A stretch of DNA of 24,110 nucleotides from the NCBI GenBank assembly GCA_034437315.1, contig DAOTUC010000137.1, positions 1-24,110 on the forward strand, given 5' to 3'. The stretch comes from DSAR01 sp034437315 (GTDB lineage: Bacteria; Chloroflexota; Anaerolineae; B4-G1). Below the pieces are notes generated by a model that was not told the DNA's origin, did not search any database, and saw only the letters and a program-made list of their open reading frames with translations. Both the position numbers and the translations under genes were made by a program. Each line of letters begins with the position of its first letter. Within the stretch, counting starts at the first letter, position 1. Positions 24,023-24,110 of this stretch are shown here, in pieces.

Positions 24023-24110
24023 ATGAAGTGTAGCACAGAATGGAGAAAAAGCTACTTTGAGTGGGGCAGCGTGCTGTACGCTGTAGCGATGATGACACTG
24101 GTACTGCTGG
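24023..24110 (+). CDS. Truncated small membrane-protein gene (5' end only)
   Basis: The frame opens MKCSTEWRKSYFEW and then GSVLYAVAMMTLVLL, a basic/aromatic head followed by the start of a hydrophobic helix, and is cut by the window end after 29 codons. AAGGAGG at 24008-24014, eight bases before the ATG, is a full Shine-Dalgarno match, which makes the start convincing despite the short length. It could be a small inner-membrane protein or the start of a pilin/TadE-like protein; too little is visible to choose. Confidence 0.6.
   Translation, partial: MKCSTEWRKSYFEWGSVLYAVAMMTLVLL

Larger units (their letters stand above)
1..24110. repeat. Whole-window perfect inverted repeat (two 12,055-base arms, no spacer)
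   Basis: The left arm (1-12055) is the reverse complement of the right arm (12056-24110). The first 60 bases are the exact reverse complement of the last 60. All gene pairs obey x to 24111-x and encode identical proteins, and the intergenic stretches I compared are also identical. The axis is the self-complementary CGTCG|CGACG at 12051-12060, with no unpaired base between arms. Zero divergence, zero spacer and the absence of unique flanks point to a fold-back or assembly artefact more than to an old duplication. A recent biological inverted dimer, or reading across a hairpin telomere, cannot be excluded from sequence alone. Confidence 0.98.

Overview
LAYOUT. The whole window is one end-to-end inverted repeat. 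Position x on the + strand pairs with position 24111-x, and the axis lies between 12055 and 12056 with no spacer. Every gene, intergenic stretch and partial end gene that I compared is identical in the two arms. There is therefore only about 12 kb of independent sequence, shown twice. No unique sequence flanks either arm, so the simplest reading is a fold-back artefact: an inverted chimeric read or contig, a missed hairpin adapter, or an assembly that turned round at a short palindrome. A real duplication or a replicon-end hairpin is possible but has no independent support here. Detailed annotation is given on the right arm (12056-24110), where most genes are on the + strand. Left-arm entries are short and point to their twins.

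ORGANISM. Gene content and style suggest an uncultured bacterium, most likely Chloroflexota (Anaerolineae-like). The pointers are a NarL-type kinase/regulator pair, a CpaF ATPase, a trpS-mazG-dtd-GNAT operon, and strong sigma70-like promoters of the form TTGNCG-N17-TATAMT. This is inferred from protein resemblance only; there is no rRNA gene in the window.

RIGHT ARM, in order. (1) 12084-14224: a putative amidoligase followed by a stand-alone class II glutamine amidotransferase, together a candidate amide- or peptide-bond-forming module. (2) 14225-14787: a non-coding stretch with a possible remnant of an Nramp-like transporter on the minus strand, several MITE-like inverted repeats, a perfect 15-bp-stem hairpin and a strong promoter. 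(3) 14788-15513: a HAD-family pyrimidine 5'-nucleotidase-like phosphatase with an in-frame 15-bp tandem repeat. (4) 15624-17730: an unrecognised protein with a CPGCG motif, then an orphan CpaF/TadA secretion ATPase. (5) 17731-18596: a hairpin, a 162-bp MITE-like element and a 78-aa secreted or membrane protein on the minus strand, divergent from trpS. (6) 18597-21581: the tight operon trpS, MazG-like pyrophosphohydrolase, dtd, GNAT-like protein. (7) 21691-23735: a NarL/DegS-type histidine kinase and response regulator with their own promoter. (8) 23736-24110: a REP-like hairpin, then the promoter and first 29 codons of a small membrane protein cut by the window end.

HOW IT FITS TOGETHER. trpS and dtd act in charging and proofreading tRNA, and the MazG-like enzyme cleans nucleotide pools, so group 6 is a housekeeping/quality-control operon. 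The kinase/regulator pair may control the truncated membrane-protein gene just downstream, whose promoter is covered by dyad symmetry. The amidoligase/amidotransferase pair is the most biochemically open part of the window, but it sits directly on the fold, so its upstream neighbours and its true N-terminus are missing.
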